Source of the DNA: Erysipelotrichaceae bacterium
GTDB taxonomy: Bacteria; Bacillota_I; Bacilli_A; Erysipelotrichales; Erysipelotrichaceae
Direction: 5' to 3'
DNA: 64,000 bases
Assembly: GCA_017404205.1 (NCBI GenBank)
Contig: JAFRCV010000002.1
Coordinates: forward strand, 114,640 to 178,639
Position 1 is the stretch's first letter; each line of letters begins with the position of its first letter. Below, piece by piece: positions 25,792 to 33,920 of this stretch. Made by a program: the position numbers and the translations under genes. The notes beneath the pieces are model-generated. The model was not told the origin of the DNA and searched no databases. It worked only from the letters and a program-made list of their open reading frames with translations.

Positions 25792-27192
25792 ATGCGCAAG
25801 GATAGTAACTTTATCGCAACAAGAAAAGAACATGTTACTTATAATATGTTTTGGTTTGGGCAAAATTTATTATGGGGCTATGCTGGATTTATAGCTACAT
25901 ACCTAACTATGGGGCTTGGCATTGACGCATCAATTGCAGCAGCTGTTATTTTTGCTCCACAAATTTGGGATGCCATTAATGATACATTATTTGGTTATAT
26001 CATTGATAAATTTAGATTTAAGAATGGTCAACAATTTATGCCATGGGTAAAAATAGGCACTTTTGGTATTGGCATTATTTCTATCGTAATGTTTGCCATT
26101 CCAAAAGATCTAGCACATAATTTACAAATTATTTGGTTTATTATTTCATATATTATTTTTGATGCTTTCTATACATTGTTAGATGCACCAGCCTTTGCGA
26201 TGGCAACAGTAATGACTGACAATATTCAAGAACGCACAAGCTTTATTTCTGGAAATAAACTATTCGCAATGCTTGGAGGTATAGTTCCGGTTGTATTGAT
26301 TGGTACTGTAACTGCTAATTTGGGCTGGACTCTTGGATCTATTTTATTTGCTGGTGTTGGATGCTTATTAATGCTTCCGTTTACTTTTGTTGGAAAAGAA
26401 AGAAGAAGACAAAGTGAAGAAGATAAAGAAGAAAAATTCACTTTTAAACAAATGTTTAATTATTTAAAGACAAATAAGTATTTATTAGTTTGTTTAGTTG
26501 TCTTTATTATTTTTGGTATGACAGCTTTTGAATCAATTATGTCTACATATGTTGCGGCTGTATGTTATGGTGATCCAGGCAAACAATTATATCTTGCAGC
26601 TGCAGCAGCCTTACCAGTTATTCTTGTTTCTGTTTTGTTACCAATACTCGCAAAAAAGATTGATAAATTTTATCTATTAATTGGTGGTTTAATATTTTCA
26701 ATTCTTGTGAGTGTAATCGCAATGTTTGTAGGCTATGATAATTTCTTATTATCAGTAATTATTGTCGCATTAAAATGTGTTGGTTTGGCTTCATGGCAAG
26801 TCATCATTTATATGTTGGTTGCTGATACAACAGAATATGGAACATATAAATCTGGAATTAGAGCCACTGGTGTTACTTTCTCTTTACAAACATTTATATC
26901 TAAATTAAGAAATGCTGCCGTAAATTCATTTATGTTATTATGTATTGCTTGGACTGGCTATAATGCTGAAGCAAGTTTACAAACAACAAGCGTTGTCAAT
27001 AAGATGTGGTCAGTATTTATTGTGATACCTGTGATTGGCTATATCATTGGTATAATCGTTTTATTAATATTCTATAAATTAAGAGATAACGATGTTCAAA
27101 TAATGGCAAAATATAATAATAGAGAAATTTCTTATGATGAAGCTAAAGAAGCATTAGCTGTTAAATATGGATTACCTGCTAAAGGAGAATAA
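25792..27192 (+). CDS. GPH-family cation symporter
   Basis: A 466-residue, about 12-helix transporter of the MelB/UidB type. N-terminal marks FAPQIWDAINDTLFGYIIDK and MPWVKIGTFG are the family loop, and VADTTEYGTYKSGIRATG is the conserved segment of the second half. ATG 25792 follows AAAGGAATAACTA. It is followed after one base by the PIG-L deacetylase start, so the two likely handle one substrate, such as an acetylated amino sugar or glycoside. It is only distantly similar to the symporter at 2528. Confidence 0.92.
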   Translation: MRKDSNFIATRKEHVTYNMFWFGQNLLWGYAGFIATYLTMGLGIDASIAAAVIFAPQIWDAINDTLFGYIIDKFRFKNGQQFMPWVKIGTFGIGIISIVMFAIPKDLAHNLQIIWFIISYIIFDAFYTLLDAPAFAMATVMTDNIQERTSFISGNKLFAMLGGIVPVVLIGTVTANLGWTLGSILFAGVGCLLMLPFTFVGKERRRQSEEDKEEKFTFKQMFNYLKTNKYLLVCLVVFIIFGMTAFESIMSTYVAAVCYGDPGKQLYLAAAAALPVILVSVLLPILAKKIDKFYLLIGGLIFSILVSVIAMFVGYDNFLLSVIIVALKCVGLASWQVIIYMLVADTTEYGTYKSGIRATGVTFSLQTFISKLRNAAVNSFMLLCIAWTGYNAEASLQTTSVVNKMWSVFIVIPVIGYIIGIIVLLIFYKLRDNDVQIMAKYNNREISYDEAKEALAVKYGLPAKGE

Positions 27193-27193
27193 A

Positions 27194-27979
27194 ATGCCTA
27201 CATTAAAAGAAATAATAAAAACATATGGCGCAATTCCACCATTAACTTCTTTTAAAAGGCCAATGTTTATTGGTCCTCATCCCGATGATATTGAATATGG
27301 TTGTGGAGGAATAATTTCTAAATATAGTGAACTTGGAATTCCAGTAACTTTTGTGATTGTAACTGATGGTGCAGCTGGAGGAATTGGTGAACCCGAAAGC
27401 ATCAAAGAGATGCGATATGAAGAAAGTAAGAATGCCGCTAGTTTTTTAGGTGTAGAAAATGTTGAGTTTTGTGACCTTGAAGATGGTGGAATATATACTG
27501 TAGAAGATGCCTTAGAAAGAATCGTTCCGTATGTATTAGAATATAAACCAGATATTATTTTTGGGCCTGATTCTAGACTTTTAACTGAATGTCATCCAGA
27601 TCATTTAAAAGTTGGTGAAGCAGTCAGACAACTTACGCAAATTGTTCCTTATAAACAATCACTTATTAGACATGGTATTGATGTTTCAAATTATAATGAT
27701 TTTCCAAACAACATCACCTTGGCTTTATATTTTAGTGATAATCCAAATTATATTGAAGAAATAAGTGAAAAAAATCTTAGAGAAAAGATTAATGCGTTAT
27801 TAATCCATTGTTCCCAAATGAAAGATAGCTCTTCTGAATTATTATTGAATTATTTCAAATTAAAAGCTGTGGCTTTAGGAGAAAAAAACCATACAGCTTT
27901 AGGAGAAGATTATCAAATACTTGTTCCTCTTTGTAGGCATGTTTATAGTGAGGGGGTTCATTATAACGATTGGGAATAA
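27194..27979 (+). CDS. PIG-L family (LmbE-like) zinc deacetylase
   Basis: A 261-residue enzyme expected to remove N-acetyl groups from amino sugars. The metal site is GPHPDDIEYG (His29, Asp31, Asp32), with the third ligand in TECHPDHLKV; TDGAAGGIGEPE follows the first strand as usual. The start at 27194 is chosen because AAAGGAG lies just before it; a longer frame from 27167 would overlap the symporter. The pairing with the symporter suggests uptake and deacetylation of an imported compound. No signal peptide. Confidence 0.92.
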   Translation: MPTLKEIIKTYGAIPPLTSFKRPMFIGPHPDDIEYGCGGIISKYSELGIPVTFVIVTDGAAGGIGEPESIKEMRYEESKNAASFLGVENVEFCDLEDGGIYTVEDALERIVPYVLEYKPDIIFGPDSRLLTECHPDHLKVGEAVRQLTQIVPYKQSLIRHGIDVSNYNDFPNNITLALYFSDNPNYIEEISEKNLREKINALLIHCSQMKDSSSELLLNYFKLKAVALGEKNHTALGEDYQILVPLCRHVYSEGVHYNDWE

Positions 27980-28026
27980 AAATAAATAATGTTTATAATA
28001 GAGTAGAAATTAAAGGAGATTATTAA

Positions 28027-29190
28027 ATGAAAAAATTACTCATTACTTTATTAGCACTTATGATGCTTCTTATGAGCGCTTGTGCCGGTAATTCAAAAAC
28101 AGTAAACACAAGAGAAGAAGCTCAACAAATGGTTGAAGAATTCTTTGATGGACTATTAGAAGCCGATCCAATCAAAGTTGATACTTATCAAAACGACACA
28201 TTAATGAGCACTTTTATGAAAGATGGCGATAAGATGTATCAATATTATGAAGATGCAGGCTATGGCTATTATTTATTCATTAAAGATGATGTTAAATATT
28301 TAATAAGCGATGATTTAACATTGATGGAAGATGAGTTTATGTATGATATGTCAAATCAATCACTTGAATTTATGTTGATGATGAATGTAACTGGTTATTT
28401 TGATGTTGATGATGGTTCTTTAACATTTAAAGCTACAAATAAAGCTGATAAAGAATTATTATTAGAAATCAGTGGCGAAAGTGATGATACACAAGTAAAT
28501 ATCAACACTATAGCTAAAAAAGAAAATAATCAAATTAGCGAAATAACAACAGAAATGATTGCTGGCGAGCAAACTGTTAGCACAACTTATAAATTTGAAT
28601 ACAACACACACATCAATTTACCTGAATATAAAGTTCCTGTTACATATGACAATATGCCTCATGTCGATAGTCCATATGCAACATTTGGTCAAGTTATAAA
28701 TGAATTAGATGAAGATGAAGACTTGTTCTATGCCTTAATGGAAAACCAACTTGTCGTAATTGATGAAGTTGATAATAGACATTATCAATACAGTACAGTT
28801 TTAGATGATGAAACATTTGAAAAATATAATAATTTAGATTTCATGGCTGATGATTATAACCAACAAGTCTATAGTTTAATATCTGAACTTCCAATTGAAG
28901 ATTGTATTGATTTCACTGATTCACTTCTTAGTCCTGATTCATTAAAAGCTTATGTAGGAAAGACAATACAAGCTTTAGTTGATGATGGCTTTGAAATCAA
29001 TGGCTATTCTTTTTATGAAGATGATGCTAATGTATTTGTTACAAAAGATCTAATGACTTATAAAGTTGACGCCATCATTGTTGATGATTTTGATCCAGAA
29101 GCTGATTTTGAAAGTGAAGATTTAGTTGTATTAGGCATCGTTGATATGGAATTTGATTCTGTAGAATATGCTGCATTACCAATGAAATAA
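28027..29190 (+). CDS. Putative lipoprotein of unknown function
   Basis: A 387-residue surface lipoprotein: MKKLLITLLALMMLLMSAC is a signal peptide with lipobox MSAC (Cys near 19). The mature protein is very acidic. Its first half (MMNVTGYFDVDDGSLTFKA, then YKFEYNTHINLPEYKVP) looks like a LolA/DUF6612-type beta fold; the second half contains further acidic alpha/beta sequence that I do not recognise. It has its own -10 (TATAAT, 27994-27999) and Shine-Dalgarno (AAAGGAG), and a terminator behind, so it is monocistronic. Confidence 0.72.
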   Translation: MKKLLITLLALMMLLMSACAGNSKTVNTREEAQQMVEEFFDGLLEADPIKVDTYQNDTLMSTFMKDGDKMYQYYEDAGYGYYLFIKDDVKYLISDDLTLMEDEFMYDMSNQSLEFMLMMNVTGYFDVDDGSLTFKATNKADKELLLEISGESDDTQVNINTIAKKENNQISEITTEMIAGEQTVSTTYKFEYNTHINLPEYKVPVTYDNMPHVDSPYATFGQVINELDEDEDLFYALMENQLVVIDEVDNRHYQYSTVLDDETFEKYNNLDFMADDYNQQVYSLISELPIEDCIDFTDSLLSPDSLKAYVGKTIQALVDDGFEINGYSFYEDDANVFVTKDLMTYKVDAIIVDDFDPEADFESEDLVVLGIVDMEFDSVEYAALPMK

Positions 29191-29220
29191 AACTGTTATT
29201 TCAATAATTTAATAAATATA

Positions 29221-29260
29221 AACCCTCAAAGTTGAACGAAACCAATAATGAGGGTTTTTA
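29221..29260 (+). terminator. Hairpin terminator with long loop
   Basis: Stem AACCCTCA / TGAGGGTT with a 20-base loop, followed by TTTA. It ends the lipoprotein gene. Confidence 0.6.
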
Positions 29261-29265
29261 TACTT

Positions 29266-29340
29266 ATGACACAATTTAACATCTACGAAGCTAAGACCAT
29301 TAGATGTAAAAAAACAATTTTAATTCACACAAAAAATTAA
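29266..29340 (+). pseudogene. Truncated Phd/YefM-type antitoxin remnant
   Basis: ATG 29266 gives MTQFNIYEAKTIRCKKTI and stops after 24 residues. The first eleven residues (MTQFNIYEAKT) match the very conserved start of Phd/prevent-host-death antitoxins; the rest is unrelated and ends at once. No toxin gene follows; the next gene is on the other strand. It is probably the remains of a lost toxin-antitoxin pair. The region 29341-29379 shows nothing else. Confidence 0.45.
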
Positions 29341-29379
29341 ATGATTTAGATTTTAAAAATGTTTTGTTTATCTAAAATA

Positions 29380-29862
29380 TTAAATATCAATAAATTCAAT
29401 TATCGCATTCTTAATTGAAATAATGCGACGTTTTTTATGAATAGCTTCTATAGCTTCAATAAATGTATGACTTGCTTCCCATACATTAAATGCCCATAAA
29501 GTACCAAATAATTCTCTTAATACGGTATTAGATAATTTAAACCACACAAAAAGAATAATTAAAGCTAATAACACAAGAACGATGGTTTTTATAGATACAG
29601 CTTTTATTTTGATTTCGATTCTATCTTCTTCATCTTTATAATGTTCAAAGAACAATTCTTTGAATTTCTCTTGAATTGCCTTTCCAATAGTTGGAGAAAA
29701 GATTGTAATTTTTAAATTACTAATATTTTTTGTCCTTGTTGTAAAGTTTTCAACAGCACTATAAATATCACTATTTATTTCACTATGTGGTGATAAAACT
29801 ATTGGATCAAATAATTCATTTCTCTTAAGTTTTAATACTAATTCTTGATTTGTGTTTGTCAT
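29380..29862 (-). CDS. Hypothetical membrane-anchored protein
   Basis: A 160-residue protein with a soluble N-terminal ~95 residues (LKITIFSPTIGKAIQEKF), one strong transmembrane helix (TIVLVLLALIILFVWF) and a C-terminal cytoplasmic tail with GTLWAFNVWEASHTFIEA and a basic KKRR stretch. The tail appears amphipathic. I do not recognise the family. There is no Shine-Dalgarno; on the minus strand TATAAG ends six bases before the ATG, so it may be leaderless. It lies alone between the antitoxin remnant and the T-box leader. Confidence 0.6.
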   Translation of the reverse strand: MTNTNQELVLKLKRNELFDPIVLSPHSEINSDIYSAVENFTTRTKNISNLKITIFSPTIGKAIQEKFKELFFEHYKDEEDRIEIKIKAVSIKTIVLVLLALIILFVWFKLSNTVLRELFGTLWAFNVWEASHTFIEAIEAIHKKRRIISIKNAIIEFIDI

Positions 29863-29934
29863 AATCTACTTATATATTTTAGCGCTTTTTTATTGTCTTT
29901 TATATTGCATTAGAAAAAAATTTATAATATCATT

Positions 29935-30170
29935 TAGAAAAGCTTAGAAGAGAAGAGTAACTTATTTGTAGATTGTAGAGAGTCTTTAAATGGTGAAAAA
30001 AGATATCGAAGAATAAGTGAACATGGTCTTGGAGCTGTTGGCTCGATATGAGGGTCAAACGTAATGCATACGTTATAATGCTAGGATATGTTTGTATCTG
30101 AAGAAGGTGTAGAAATACATAAATTAAGGTGGTAACACGGTCAAGGTCGTCCTTAGGGATGGCTTTTTTT
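29935..30170 (+). ncRNA. T-box leader, probably tRNA-Met-sensing, upstream of metQNI
   Basis: The T-box itself is AGGTGGTAACACGG at 30127-30140, close to the consensus that pairs with uncharged tRNA. A long Stem I region (GTAGAGAGTC near 29975, the AGTGAACATGG loop at 30017-30026) precedes it; ATG at 30023-30025 is the likely Met specifier. The terminator hairpin is AGGTCGTCC / GGATGGCTT at 30144-30165 with a T-run to 30170. A TATAAT at 29923-29928 is a suitable -10. The methionine transporter genes behind it support Met specificity. Confidence 0.9.
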
Positions 30171-30213
30171 GTTTAAAAGTTCAAGATACAAATACCTATA
30201 AGAAAGGGGAAAC

Positions 30214-31089
30214 ATGAAAAAGATTATTACATTATTAGTTGCTTTATTAACATTACTTACTCTTGTCTCTTGTTCTAATGGATCAAGCGATGAAGAAAAC
30301 ATTTATAACCCACATGGTTATGAAATCGTAGCTATAGAAGCTGGCCAATTGCCATTAACATTACCTGATGTTGACGCTGCTGTTATTAATGGCAACTATG
30401 CTTTAGAAGCTAAATTGAATGAAACAAATCCAGCAATTGAGATTGAAGCATTCAATTGGGAAACAAGCGTTAAAAGAACTAATTATTTAGCTGTTAAAGG
30501 CGGCAATGAAGAAAGCGATAAGACTAAAGCTTTAGTTGCTGCAATCACAAGTGAGGAAGTAGAAAAGTACATTAACGATACATATCAAGGTGCAGTTATT
30601 GCCTCATTCATTGATGCAGATGGAAAAGATATTGCCTCAGCTGAAATTCCTGAAGCAAAAGATGACAACGTAATAAAAGTAGGTGCTACTTTAGTTCCAC
30701 ATGCTGAAATTTTAAAGAATGTTGTAGCTGATATATTAGCTTTAAAAGGATGGAAACTTGAAGTAATTGAATTTAATGATTATGTTCTTCCAAATACAAC
30801 TTTAAATGAAGGTGAAATTGATGCTAACTACTTCCAAACTTTAGGTTATTTAAAAAACCAAAATGAAGAAGGTGGCCTAGACTTAGTTGCAGCTGTTGGT
30901 GTTCATATTGAACCAATGGGTTTATATTCTAAGAAGATTAATTCTTTAAGTGAGTTAAAAGATGGCGCTTCAATTGCCGTTCCAAATGATACTGATAATT
31001 ATGCACGTGCAATTGATTTATTAAATGCTTTAGGTCTTTTAAACAATGCACCTAGTGATGTAGAATCTATCACTAAAATAAATAAATAA
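30214..31089 (+). CDS. metQ: Methionine-binding lipoprotein MetQ, circularly permuted
   Basis: Substrate-binding lipoprotein of the methionine ABC importer, 291 residues, signal peptide with lipobox LVSC (Cys20). Its segment order is reversed. Residues 31-131 (YEIVAIEAGQLPLTLPDVDA, AAVINGNYALEA, TYQGAVIASF) are what is normally the C-terminal half. Residues 152-291 (NVIKVGATLVPHAEILKNV, FNDYVLPNTTLNEGEIDANY, HIEPMGLYSKKINSL, GASIAVPNDTDNYARAI) are what is normally the N-terminal half. The old ends are joined by a ~20-residue acidic linker, and the new ends fall at one point (ESITKINK to NPHGYEIV). All family segments are kept, so it is probably functional. ATG follows AAAGGGG. Confidence 0.93.
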   Translation: MKKIITLLVALLTLLTLVSCSNGSSDEENIYNPHGYEIVAIEAGQLPLTLPDVDAAVINGNYALEAKLNETNPAIEIEAFNWETSVKRTNYLAVKGGNEESDKTKALVAAITSEEVEKYINDTYQGAVIASFIDADGKDIASAEIPEAKDDNVIKVGATLVPHAEILKNVVADILALKGWKLEVIEFNDYVLPNTTLNEGEIDANYFQTLGYLKNQNEEGGLDLVAAVGVHIEPMGLYSKKINSLSELKDGASIAVPNDTDNYARAIDLLNALGLLNNAPSDVESITKINK

Positions 31090-31090
31090 A

Positions 31091-32056
31091 ATGATAGAAC
31101 TTATACATGTAAAAAAAGAATTTGATAATTTAGAAGTTCTTAGCGATATTTCAATAACTATCAATGATCATGAAATATATGGAATTATAGGCCAATCGGG
31201 TGCTGGCAAATCAACATTACTTCGTTGTATTAATGGCCTAGTTAGTTATGATTCTGGAGAAATACGTGTTGGTGGGGAACTTGTAGATATTAAAGATAAA
31301 AAGAAATTAAGTCTTCTTCAAAAAAGAATGGGCATGATATTTCAAAACTTTAATCTTCTTAATCGATTGGATGTTTATGATAATGTTGCCTTACCAATGA
31401 AGTTTTGGGGAATAGACACAAAGAGTCCTGAAGCTATAAAAAAAATAAAAAATTTAATTGAGCTTGTAGGACTTAGTGATAAAATGCATTCTTTACCTAG
31501 AGAATTATCTGGTGGTCAAAAACAAAGAGTAGCCATCGCAAGAGCTTTGGTACTTGATCCAGAAATTCTTTTATGTGATGAAGCAACTTCAGCTTTAGAT
31601 CCATCTATCACAAGAGAAATTCTTAGCTTACTTCAAAAAATAAATAAAGAAATGGGTATCACAATCATTGTGGTAACTCATCAAATGGAAGTAGTTAAAC
31701 AGATATGTGAAAGAGTTTCTTTTCTTAAAGATGGAAGAGTCTTAGCTGAAGGCAAACCTGAAGAATTATTTATCAAACCAATTAAGGAAGTTAAGCAATT
31801 CCTACAAGAAGAAAGTGGACATTTACCAAGTGATGGTGTAAATATTCAATTATTCTTTACTGATGAAAGTTCAGATGAACCAGTAATCACAAAGATGGCT
31901 AGAGATTTAAACATTGACTATAGTATCTGTTGGGGAAAACTTGAAGACTTTAGGTCAAATGTCTTTGGTTCACTTGTGATTAATGTTAAAAACGAAGATC
32001 AAGATAATATTTGTCGTTATCTTGATGACAAGAAAGTTTTATGGGAGGTTTTATAA
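31091..32056 (+). CDS. metN: Methionine import ATP-binding protein
   Basis: ATPase of the methionine ABC transporter, 321 residues. Walker A GQSGAGKST (34-42), Q-loop FQNFNLL, signature LSGGQ (139-143), Walker B ILLCDE (159-164), and switch His in VTHQMEVV. The C-terminal ~75 residues (INVKNEDQDNICRYLDDKK) form the NIL regulatory domain that binds methionine and inhibits transport. It begins one base after metQ, and the metI ATG follows its stop by one base, so the three are one operon under the T-box. Confidence 0.97.
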   Translation: MIELIHVKKEFDNLEVLSDISITINDHEIYGIIGQSGAGKSTLLRCINGLVSYDSGEIRVGGELVDIKDKKKLSLLQKRMGMIFQNFNLLNRLDVYDNVALPMKFWGIDTKSPEAIKKIKNLIELVGLSDKMHSLPRELSGGQKQRVAIARALVLDPEILLCDEATSALDPSITREILSLLQKINKEMGITIIVVTHQMEVVKQICERVSFLKDGRVLAEGKPEELFIKPIKEVKQFLQEESGHLPSDGVNIQLFFTDESSDEPVITKMARDLNIDYSICWGKLEDFRSNVFGSLVINVKNEDQDNICRYLDDKKVLWEVL

Positions 32057-32057
32057 G

Positions 32058-32693
32058 ATGTGGGAAACAATTATAAATGCTGCAGGACAAACTTTCTATA
32101 TGGTGTTTTGGTCAACTTTATTATCAGTAATCATCGGTTTTGTTCCTGCTGTTATCTTAACATTAACTGCTAATGATGGATTAAGACCAAATAAAGTTGT
32201 TTATGAAATATTAAGTTTTATTGTGAATGTCTTTAGGTCATTTCCGTTTATTATTTTGTTGATAATAATCATTCCTTTTACAAGATTTGTGGCAGGCAAG
32301 TCAATTGGCACAACGGCAGCCATTGTTCCGTTAACGGTGTCAGCAATTCCCTATATTGCCCGAATATTTGAAACATCTTTAAGGGAAACAGATAAAGGTG
32401 TTATTGAAGCAGCTAAATCATTTGGTGCTTCTGACTTTCAAATAATATTTAGAGTATATATTAAAGAAAGTATTCCAAGGATGTTAAATGGTGTTGTCTT
32501 GCTAATAATAAGTCTAATTGGTTATTCAGCAATGGCTGGAACTGTTGGCGGGGGAGGACTAGGAGATATTGCGATAAGATATGGTTATCAACGTTATAAT
32601 ACAGAATATCTTGTGATATGTTCATTAATCCTAATTGTCTTTGTCCAATTAATCCAAATGTTAGGAAACCATTTATATAAAAGATTATCATGA
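32058..32693 (+). CDS. metI: Methionine ABC transporter permease
   Basis: Inner-membrane permease of 211 residues with about five helices. The EAA loop that docks to MetN is VIEAAKSFGASDFQIIF. NVFRSFPFIILLIIIIPFTR and AGTVGGGGLGDIAIRYGYQR are MetI hallmarks. The start at 32058 is chosen for the GGGAGG ribosome binding site at 32043-32048; a longer frame from 31983 would overlap metN by 74 bases. A terminator and then the metK riboswitch follow. Confidence 0.96.
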   Translation: MWETIINAAGQTFYMVFWSTLLSVIIGFVPAVILTLTANDGLRPNKVVYEILSFIVNVFRSFPFIILLIIIIPFTRFVAGKSIGTTAAIVPLTVSAIPYIARIFETSLRETDKGVIEAAKSFGASDFQIIFRVYIKESIPRMLNGVVLLIISLIGYSAMAGTVGGGGLGDIAIRYGYQRYNTEYLVICSLILIVFVQLIQMLGNHLYKRLS

Positions 32694-32717
32694 AGCCCAT
32701 CATCGATGGACTTTTTT
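32694..32717 (+). terminator. Terminator of the metQNI operon
   Basis: Stem AGCCCATC / GATGGACT (one C-A mismatch) with a three-base loop, directly after the metI stop, followed by a T-run. Confidence 0.65.
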
Positions 32718-32754
32718 ATTGAAGTCTATATTGTTAAGTGTTATTATATTTTTG

Positions 32755-32883
32755 TCCATATAGAGAAGACGGAGAGACAAGCTCAATGAAGTCTCAGCAA
32801 CCTAACTATAGTAAAGGTGCTAATGCTTGAACGATGGGTTATATGTAACTACTCGTATCTCATCGTATGGATGAGATTTTTTT
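32755..32883 (+). ncRNA. SAM-I (S-box) riboswitch upstream of metK
   Basis: The aptamer core is present: AGACGGAGAGACAAGC, ATGAAGTCTCAGCAACC and AAAGGTGCTAATGCTTGAA match the conserved S-box words. P1 is formed by CATATA (32757-32762) and TATATG (about 32839-32844). The expression platform is a terminator, ATCTCATC / GATGAGAT (32857-32877), with a T-run. With SAM bound, metK transcription should stop. This control is separate from the T-box on metQNI. Confidence 0.95.
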
Positions 32884-32896
32884 AAGGAGGAAATAG

Positions 32897-33919
32897 ATGA
32901 AACTTTATAGTAATGAAATCGTATTTAGAGGGCATCCAGATAAAGTTTGTGACCAAATTTCAGCGGCAATTTTAGATGAATGTTTAAGACAAGACAAAAG
33001 TAGCCGTTGCGGGATTGAAACACTAGGTGGAAAAGGAGAAATCTTTATCACTGGGGAAATAACTAGCAACGCAGTTTTGGATGTTGAAAACATCGCAAAA
33101 AGAGTTTTAAAAGATATTGGTTATTCTGCTGATTATAAAATTATTAACAACATTGGTAAACAATCACTTGATATTGCGCTTGGCACAAACGATGAAGTAT
33201 CTGGTGCAGGAGATCAAGGCATGATGTTTGGCTATGCTTGTGCTGATACAAAAGAATATCTTCCAAAAGCGATGGTTATTCTTCAAAGACTTGCGAAAGA
33301 ATATGATAAGCTTGTTCAAAAGCATGAAGATTTTTATGCTGATGGCAAAGCACAAATTACAGGTCTTTATGATGATGATTTTAATTTAATCAAAATTAAA
33401 TATTTTACCATCTCTTACAACAATGCTGAAAAAGATCGTGAAAGAACAGATGCAATTATTAAAAAGATTGCCAAAGATATTTGTGATGAATATCATGTTG
33501 AGATTGAAGAATTCTTAATTAATCCAACAGGCAAATTCTTAATTGGTGGCTTTGAAGGAGATGCAGGCCTTACAGGAAGAAAGATTGTTGTTGATGCATA
33601 TCAATCATTTGCCAATGTAGGTGGTGGTTGTATGAATGGCAAAGATCCAAGCAAGGTTGATTTATCTGGTGCTTATATCGCAAGACAATTCGCTAAAGAA
33701 GTATTAGATAAAGAAAATCTTAGATGGTGTGAAGTACAAATAAGTTATGCAATTGGATTAAGAAGACCACTTGCAATATATATTGATTCAGATAAAGGCA
33801 ATCTAGAGCCAAGTGAAGATATGTATTTAAGAGCTGAACCAAAAAATATAATTGATTCTTTAAAGATGAAAGAAATCAATTATGAAAAACAAGCAATGTT
33901 TGGTCACTTCTATGATTAA
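32897..33919 (+). CDS. metK: S-adenosylmethionine synthase, short divergent form
   Basis: Makes SAM from methionine and ATP. Family segments: RGHPDKVCDQISAAILDE, GAGDQGMMFGYACAD, FLINPTGKFLIGGFEGDAG with LTGRKIVVDAY, and GGGCMNGKDPSKVD (usually GGGAFSGKDPTKVD). At 340 residues it is clearly shorter than the usual 380-400: the central segment and the C-terminus after GHF are reduced, and the normal SESVSEGHPDK is NEIVFRGHPDK. The catalytic His, Lys and Asp residues appear to be kept. ATG follows AAGGAGG, directly behind the SAM-I riboswitch, which supports function. It converges on the nucleoside kinase with a one-base gap. Confidence 0.94.
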   Translation: MKLYSNEIVFRGHPDKVCDQISAAILDECLRQDKSSRCGIETLGGKGEIFITGEITSNAVLDVENIAKRVLKDIGYSADYKIINNIGKQSLDIALGTNDEVSGAGDQGMMFGYACADTKEYLPKAMVILQRLAKEYDKLVQKHEDFYADGKAQITGLYDDDFNLIKIKYFTISYNNAEKDRERTDAIIKKIAKDICDEYHVEIEEFLINPTGKFLIGGFEGDAGLTGRKIVVDAYQSFANVGGGCMNGKDPSKVDLSGAYIARQFAKEVLDKENLRWCEVQISYAIGLRRPLAIYIDSDKGNLEPSEDMYLRAEPKNIIDSLKMKEINYEKQAMFGHFYD

Positions 33920-33920
33920 T

